Below are positions 56,738-64,000 of a stretch of 64,000 bases of DNA, piece after piece. The notes under the pieces were generated by a model. It ran no database searches and was not told the DNA's origin. It saw only the letters and a list, made by a program, of their open reading frames with translations. Made by a program: the position numbers and the translations under genes. The first letter of the stretch is position 1. Each line of letters starts with the position of its first letter. Origin of the DNA: Buxus sempervirens (Eukaryota > Streptophyta > Magnoliopsida > Buxales > Buxaceae); NCBI GenBank assembly GCA_947561395.2, contig OX387193.1, positions 4,836,001-4,900,000 on the forward strand. Direction: 5' to 3'.

Positions 56738-59700
56738 ATGGCTGGTAGATCATCGAAGAAGAAGCCTAGGCGATCGAGCTTTCAGCCCTCGTCGCCTATG
56801 GCGACTCGGTGGTCTCCTCGCAGCCCTAGAAAAATATATCTTGTTTTAACTTCTTTGCTGGTTTTATGCACTGTTGCTCTTCTTTACATTAAGTTGAAAG
56901 CCACGGCATTTGTGATCCCTTCGACCCAGATCTACTCAATTGAAGTAGTCAACGAATTTGATCATGATCCAAAAGCTTTCACGCAGGTACTATGTGTTTA
57001 ACAATCTCGAATCCATTTGGAAATCTTGAAATTTCGTTTGTTCTTGAATTTAGTATATGGGTTTTAATTATTTTCTCTTCAATCATGATCACAGAATAAC
57101 ATTTGTCCTTCAAATGTTCAGCAAAAGAGGCTTTCAATTCGTTTTTTTTGGTTTCATTTCCTTTTGGAATTTAGAAAAAATCGTAAAAATATGGATAAAC
57201 TATATGGATCAATTAATATGTCATAGCTTCAAGATCGGGAGGGTCCATCTCGGTTGTTTATCTGGTGAAGAAAATCCTCATCCATAAACAATTTCAAATG
57301 GGTTTGGTTTTATTCTTCGGATTATAGCGATATTAATCTGGGTTTTCTCTTGACCGTTTAGATTGAGCAAAACCCTACCCAACTGTCCAGTTTATGCGTC
57401 ATAAGAAATAATAGTAGCGTTACTAAAACGCTCTTCCTATGCATCTTATGCGAAGAGATGTCAATCTAATGCCTCAAGATGAGAATTTAGAACCAGCTGT
57501 CGGTTTATTTTAAATTATTTTCTAGAGAAAGGATATTAATTCGGTGACTGTAAATTGGCTTCTCACGAGCAATATGAAAAGAGTTATTTTGTTATCTTAA
57601 TTTGTATTTTACTATTTTTAGGTAATTATGTTTGACTAGATATCTTCTTTTGATTTCAGGGACTTCTTTATGGAGGAGGTGATACCCTATATGAATCAAC
57701 TGGTCTATACAGAGAGGTTTTCCTCTCTCTCTATCTCTCTGATTCAACTTTTCCCTAGTGTTCATGAGCAGATTTTCTTTTTTTGGTTGGTGTTATGTGT
57801 AAGCTGAGTTGGTGCTGTAGGCTCTAAGGGATCCATGTCTTTTATGCTCATCACTTATCATGGTGCTTGGTAAATGGTGCTTGGTTTTACCCCAGTAACT
57901 AGCTTAATGAATTTGGGGAAAAAAGGTAAAAAGAGGCAGTTAGCCCTTATTAAAAATAAAACATATCTCTTTTTCATGCATCTCAAATGTCAATGTAAGG
58001 GCTGTTGGGTGAACAAGGTCCCTTTTGGCCTCAGCTGCAATATTTAGAGAGGAAAAAAATGAAAGAAAGAAAGATTTCTTGTGTATATATTACTCCTTAG
58101 CTGCGTTTTTTGGTTCCATTTCTCTTGTGCTGAGAACCATAAAATTTTCAGTTAGTGGGCCTCCTGTGCTTTTTTATAAAAACATCATCATCATAATCAT
58201 CATTATAAGTCAGTTCCCACCAAATTGGGTTTGGTGACACGAATCTTGTCTCTCCATTCCGCTCTATCAAAAATCATATTTTCAATTAATTTACATTTTT
58301 GTTAATTTTGTTTTATAGACTCCATCCATGTTTTTTTAGTTCTCCTTCTTACTCACTTAGGCCCTTCAATATGCATACTTTCACAGCTTCTTATAGGTAC
58401 ATCTATAGGTCTCCACTTATATGACCAAACCATCTTAACCTCCTCTCCTCCATTTTATCCCTAATTTATGTTATGCCTAACCACTTTAAAATGTCTTTAT
58501 TTCTTATTTTGTCATTTTTGTAAAACCAATGAAGTTTTTCTTATTTTCCATTTTGTGATTTGTGACGTTACTGATGTATTTCTTACTAAAATATTGATGA
58601 AATCTCATGGTGTGGCCTTGACATTGAATATTCAACAGCTAAATTTACTACAATCACGTTAAGCTGTAGTTGGCTATGGTTGTTTTTACAATTATAAATC
58701 CATTTCATTTTTGTTATTTTATTGCACCTATGATATCTTATTGCTGATTTCTATGTTACTATTATGAGCTGTTGAGTTTTGCTAAAATGGCCTTCTTTTA
58801 GTTTGTCTTTGGTTACTATGAGCTTAACTTAGCTGCGCCAAAACTGGTTATCATGACTTACATCTACTTGTTCTGTTGTTAATTTCAGTCGTCAGTTCGG
58901 AAGGTGGCTCTTCAGACTGGGAAGGTATTGACCTCAAATATGCTAACATTTTACATTGTCTTCTTTGAACGTGTATAAAAATATCAATGGTTCCTTTGTA
59001 AAGATTTGATATTAATGAGAACTTCAAGAATAACTTATAGTGATTATGAGGCTAGCGTATCTGGTTAGTGACATGAATTGCAGAATTTTAAATAAAGCAT
59101 ATTTTTTCTCTCATAATCTTTTCCAGGTTCTTGAACTAAAAGAATAATTGTGATATCAGGTCTGCATTAATGATAATAAATTTACAAGTGTGGCTGGAGA
59201 CATTGAGAAGTATAACAGGATAAAAAAAGTATTAAGATGTCTTTGATGTTCTAGTAGTTTACAGTGTCAACGGTAGCAAGTAGCAACAATATGTTGCTTT
59301 CTAATACTTGGTTGACGCTAAATGGTATAATTTATCAAGTGATCTATCACTTGTACAAAATCATTAATGCCATAATTATTGTCCGGTTAGGCAAGAGCTT
59401 ACGCCTTTCACATGTCTTGTAGGTCAGATGTGTCTTCAAATGAACATCAAAGATTTGACTTTTGGTCTAGATCAGAGGTGCTTCATCAATAATATAAAAT
59501 TTGGTTTCACATTATGGATACTCTTTTGGTAAATTTACAAAGAGGTAAGTTGTTTGAGTTGGTATAACAAATAAATGTTTCAATGGTAATGTGAAATTGA
59601 AGGATTACTGTGACCCAAAAAAATCGTAAGCGTGAGTATAGAATTTCCAAGATGTAATTATATAATTGTTTAACCAAAGGTCTTAACTTTTCCGATGTTC

Positions 59701-62700
59701 ACAGGTTGAAGTTCTTGAGAAAATGGATGGCTCTTATTTTGGGGAGGGTTTAACACTTCTTGGTGGAAGGTTTGGAAATATAAATTTATGAGTTTTAGGT
59801 TATTTCTGTTGATAATTGAAAGATAACCATATATCTTTATGTACATTGAACTGTTCATGGCTATATGACTTTTCATCATTTTGAATGGCATTTAGCTTTC
59901 TTTTTCAAAATGTAACCTACAAATTGATATGGTCTACTTTTATATTATATGCTAGATTTCTTCTCACGATTTTAAAAATTAATCTGAAAGTCTCCTGATG
60001 ACAAGAAACAATTGCCAATGATACCCTTATCCTTCACCGCTCTTTGTACCCATGTCCAGCATGACATGACATGGTAAGGCTATTGGATACATGTTTGATA
60101 CCTCAAATATCTAACTTGGGTACATTTGCTAATCTTAAATATACACACAGTGTGCCAACACTTTGGGCTTATTTAAACGGTCAAGTGCGTTATTTTCTTG
60201 TATAAATAGTACATTCCTACCTGTGAATTTCTATATTGTCATGATTCAAATTGGATTTTTTAATAGTTGAGTGTCATTTTCATTGGATAAATTAACGAAA
60301 ATTATATATAGCTAGCTTTTTACGCTAAGAATGTATCTTTTAGTGAATGATGTGCCATGTGCCATAACTAGCAAGTAGACCATTCTGTATCGAGTCCATA
60401 TATCCTCTCATACGGTGGTCAGCTGACTCCCAAGATTTAAAACTCTTACTCTTCACTGGTACCTGTACCCAAAGAAGACAGTCTGCATACTTGTCCTATT
60501 GCAACCATTCCACTTGCCAAGCATGTCCGATTCAGCGTCAAGTATCCTTATGCATGATGTTGTTTATCTGTACTCTTCATCTGTTGATAAAATTTTTTAG
60601 TAGTGTTGACCTTATTAAAGTTTTTTTTTTAAATTCCTAAATGTTCTAATCTAAAGTGTTTGATGATCTTCTGTAGGTTGTTTCAACTGACTTGGTTAAC
60701 CAGAACTGGTTTCATCTACAATCAGTATAACCTAAGCAAAGTTTGTCCTTCACCTTTTCTTCTGTATAATTTATGTTATGTCAATTCAGTTGTTTTTCAC
60801 AATAAAGAATGAAAAATATGTTTAAAAAGCATGATGTGCGTAATGTTGCAAAGCACGAGAATGAAATTGGTTCGTCAAAATAGCCCAGCTTTGTAGGTTT
60901 GCATATTGTGTGGGAATCTTCTCCCTTCAATATGAGATTTTCATAATTTTGATTCAACGCAATCTAAAACCCCACCTAATAAACCACCTTCACCTCCAAC
61001 CACCATCACACGTGAGCACCACACACAAAAACAAAACTTAGATCCTAACTTTTATGCTTGAGAAATAACTCAAATTAGTCTGTTATAAATTTTCTACTTT
61101 TTTGGATTACTTTGCTGTTTGATTGGGAAATTATTTTCATTACCTTTTGTCTTGAATATACAGAATAAGTCCTCTGGAGTTCTTAAATAGGTCTCCATCC
61201 ATATTTGTGATAGTTACTATATTTTGTGTCTTTATCATTGGTGCAGTTCGAGAAATTTACTCATCAGATGCAGGATGGTTGGGGACTAGCAACTGATGGG
61301 AAAGTTTTATTTGGAAGTGATGGAACTTCAACACTATACCAGCTTGATCCTCAACGATTGAAAGGTCTGTCAAATATACAACAGTTGATACCATTTTCAA
61401 TTTCCTTTTTGTTAGGTCATTTTCTGTGATTACCTCTCTCAGACCAAGTCCAACATTGCTTTGACCTTTAGCAACAGATGGTGGTAAAATTTGTTTATTT
61501 ATTTTTTAGTATGAACTTTCTTCAGTATCTGTCGTGACTTTGGGTGGCTTTAGTCTCTCTTTCCCCATTATGTCTTTTGACTCTTATCACTTCATTATTT
61601 ATTTTGTTACAATTGAAGAGCGTTGGTTATTGCAGTTATCAGAAAAGAAACCATTAGATATAAAGGTCAGGAAGTACATAACCTCAACGAATTAGAGTAC
61701 ATAAATGGTGAAGTATGGGCAAATGTTTTTCAGGTATGACTTTCTCCTTTTTAATTCATGCTTAAAAAATCTTGCTTACTCCTTACAAAAAAGGAAAAAA
61801 AAAAAAACAAATAAAAAACTCTGAGAATGGATGGTGTATAACTGTATACTTTCTCTGAGGACATTAGCATGATCATTTTCTTAGTTTTATTGATATTATG
61901 CTTTTTTAAAATGTATAAATGCATGTCCTTGTGGTGACATTAGCATGATCATTTTCTGGGTTTTATTGATATTTTTGAAAATGTATAATGCATGCTTTTT
62001 GAAAATGTATAAATGCATGTCCTTGTGGGCTTGTAAGATGGTCCCCTAACCGAATGAGACATGAATTAATTCTGTGTTACCAATCATGAAGAAATTGCAT
62101 GTTTTAGATGGGAGAGTGGCTAGTTTTTTTCTATTGTGTTGCATTTAGGACTGTTCTATCATCTAACAGTATGCTGAATCTTTTCAAGGTTATGGAAGTT
62201 ATTTGATGCCTCAAATTGCCTTCTTAACCAGTGGTGTCACCATGCAGACAGATTGCATCGCTAGAATTTCACTCAAGGATGGGACTGTAAATGGATGGAT
62301 TCTTCTTCAAAATTTAAGGTGTTATATTCATAATCTCTTTCAATCAAATGCAGGATCCTCTTTGCATGTGGCTATTGACTCTTAAAATGTATTTACAAAA
62401 TCTATATCTGTGAAGAACACTTCTACTTTCTGCTTCATAATAGTTTTTCCTTTTTTGCTTTCTTTCTTTGCAGGGAACAATTGATAGCAGCTGGGCATAC
62501 CGTAAGCAATAATCTCTTTTGAAAGATGTCTTATTTTGTGAACAGATACACATTGTTTTTTTGCATCAATGTTGCTTTCGAAGCACTATCATTATGTATA
62601 TGTAGTTCTGCACCTGTGCCAATTGATTTGACACTGAATGTTTTATAATCTTCCAGGGAATTGATGTTTTGAATGGAATTGCCTGGGATAGTGATAAGAA

Positions 62701-63307
62701 CCGCCTCTTTGGTAAGCTTCACAATTAATGTATCTTTTTTGGAAATTAATTTTCTCAGAAAACCCAAGTTGTGCTTGTGGTTAACTGGACCGGCTACGGT
62801 AACCTTAACATGATTATGCTTCAGAAGAATTCAACTCCTTCAGAAGCAATCTTGTAACCAGGAAAAAAAAGGGGTGGGAATCAATTGTCATTGAGAATTC
62901 TTATCATTTACAAGAATATTTGGGTGAAAATTTATTGCAAAATGATTTATATCAGATGACTCTATATGCAGCTAGGATTGGTTCTAACTTCTAATGGATG
63001 TCCAAGATATGGGTTTTTATTTATCTTAACTGCATAAGTTAATGGTTGTTACCAAGCTCTACTTTACCTTATTCAGGATGAAAGGAGAATATGATTGTTA
63101 GTCCAAAAAAAAGGGTATAGGATTCTGTAAATCATCCTTGGTTGCAGCTTTTGTAAACTTTTGTTTTCACCTTGATATTTTTTGCTGTTCGCAGTGACAG
63201 GAAAGTTGTGGCCGAAGTTGTATGAGATCAAGATACACCCCATGACAAAGCCCCTTAAAAGACCTATAGAAAAGCTTTGCCTGCGAATGCCATTCCATTT
63301 TGGATAG
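56738..63307 (+). CDS. QCT: Glutaminyl-peptide cyclotransferase (plant-type glutaminyl cyclase), 11 exons
   Basis: Exons 56738-56986, 57660-57716, 58889-58924, 59705-59769, 60677-60740, 61247-61364, 61636-61733, 62248-62318, 62474-62501, 62657-62711 and 63195-63307 join in frame to 954 nt, 317 residues, TAG. A basic N-terminus (GRSSKKKPRRSSF) and a membrane segment at about 33-51 suggest a type II ER/Golgi anchor. The five-bladed beta-propeller domain of plant QC follows: FDHDPKAFTQGLLYGGGDTL, YESTGLYRESSVRKVALQTG, MDGSYFGEGLTLLGGRLFQL, FTHQMQDGWGLATDGKVLFG, LNELEYINGEVWANVFQTDC, IDVLNGIAWDSDKNRLFV and TGKLWPKLYEIK. It cyclises N-terminal Gln to pyroglutamate in secretory-pathway proteins. 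Length agrees with Arabidopsis At4g25720 and papaya QC. Intron 2 holds a LINE remnant. Confidence 0.92.
58165..58480 (-). mobile_element. Degraded RTE-type LINE 3' end in QC intron 2
   Basis: On the minus strand the sequence around 58437-58390 reads KMVWSYKWRPIDVPIRS. This matches the C-terminal reverse-transcriptase-protein motif of plant RTE LINEs (RWFGHVQRRPxDAPVRR type). It is followed by a region ending near the TTTGGTGGGAACTGACTTAT-like tail and a (TGATGA)n-like run, which are usual at RTE 3' ends. Frames are broken. Confidence 0.6.
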
Positions 63308-64000
63308 CCAGAGAACAGCTTCGTCCGCGAGGCCTTTTGATTTGGAAAACATCAGGGACTCCATCCAACAGAGATTTACACATTGGTATATCTGAATCAT
63401 CACCTACAGAGAATAAATAGTTACATTCGCTGGTTTATTTCTTTTCAAAGATGGTTGCTAATATGTTGTTTAGTTAAGAACTTAGAATTTCAGGATGTAT
63501 CATTTATCAATTATCATTACTACCTATCAAGAACAGTTGCTATTGTCAGCAATGTGTTGTAGAGATAAAAACAGAGAAGCCATCGCTTAGTATATTGAAT
63601 TGGACTTTTGTATCCTTGCAGTGTTGAACGATAACTTAGTTTATTATATAATATATTTATAATTTCATATTATTTACGTGAATGAAATAGTTTTATTTGG
63701 CTTTTAAAGTAAATTAATATATGATTTTTTGTTTTTGATTTTCAATTAATAAACTGTGGGTTCGTATGGTCGTGTTATGCTCTTGGATTTGGACCAGACC
63801 GAGCCTGACATTGAGCTTGAGCCCAACTTAAGGTTTAAAAGTCTAATAGATATTCTAATGTAGGATGAGTCGGACCCAAAGTCTAGATTAGTTAGTTATT
63901 TAGTAAAAGTAGAATTCCTATTTTCTTGCATTAGGTATTTGATTTATATTAGGAGTCTTTAAGAGGTTTTAGAGTCAAATTTTAACTTTAAGTTGTTTAC
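63308..64000. other. QC 3' UTR and downstream intergenic DNA
   Basis: AT-rich, no gene recognised. The last 240 bp (GAGCCTGACATTGAGCTTGA onward) look repeat-like but show no diagnostic ends within the window. Confidence 0.4.

Noticed and set aside
1..64000. CRISPR arrays, bacterial operons, rRNA or tRNA genes, integrated virus genes
   Set aside because: None seen; tandem repeats lack spacer structure, and all recognised coding sequences are plant nuclear or retroelement-derived.

Overview
This window is nuclear DNA of a flowering plant. The genes are intron-rich with GT..AG junctions. Their products are plant-specific: a plant-type glutaminyl cyclase, an R2R3-MYB of the MYB26/MYB67 type, an E+-class PPR protein, a ROH1/BYPASS-related protein, a chloroplast-targeted DUF2358 protein and a plastid-type ribosomal protein L5. 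The AT-rich intergenic DNA is full of plant transposon debris. Nothing in it is bacterial, viral or organellar, and I saw no rRNA or tRNA gene. I cannot name the species. CBE1 (the At4g01290 homologue) followed by a uL5c-type gene (the At4g01310 homologue) matches the gene order I recall from Arabidopsis, which suggests an old linkage.

Layout. 1-603: 3' end of an unidentified gene. 1090-1376: a miniature LTR retroelement. 3315-16475 (+): CBE1, an eIF4E-binding protein in ten coding exons, with MITEs and a 90-bp tandem repeat in its introns. 18080-19913 (+): uL5c-like gene. 19914-24577: gene-poor. 24578-25817 (-): the MYB gene. 25818-35283: gene-poor, with a 46-bp perfect inverted-repeat pair, a gypsy-type LTR fragment and a 634-bp inverted-repeat element just upstream of ROH1. 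35284-36495 (+): intronless ROH1-like gene. 37378-39431 (-): DUF2358 gene. 39876-42373 (+): cytosolic eS10, divergent from DUF2358 across a 444-bp shared promoter with site II and telo-box elements. 42768-44942 (-): PPR gene. 45424-47874 (-): cytosolic HSP90. 50167-53312 (-): a 3.1-kb non-autonomous Helitron carrying an intron-containing, frameshifted GH1 beta-glucosidase fragment. 53331-54987: three MITE-like elements. 55250-55477: a duplicated first exon of glutaminyl cyclase. 56738-63307 (+): complete glutaminyl cyclase gene in 11 exons.

The genes are ordinary single-copy-style plant loci and do not form one pathway. The themes linking them are translation (CBE1, uL5c, eS10) and protein folding or modification (HSP90, glutaminyl cyclase). 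The most interesting structures are the Helitron with its captured GH1 fragment, the duplicated QC first exon that could encode a different N-terminal targeting segment, and several well-bounded non-autonomous elements with visible target-site duplications. All exon coordinates were read by eye from splice signals and reading frame. Every complete gene model closes in frame, but none has transcript support here.
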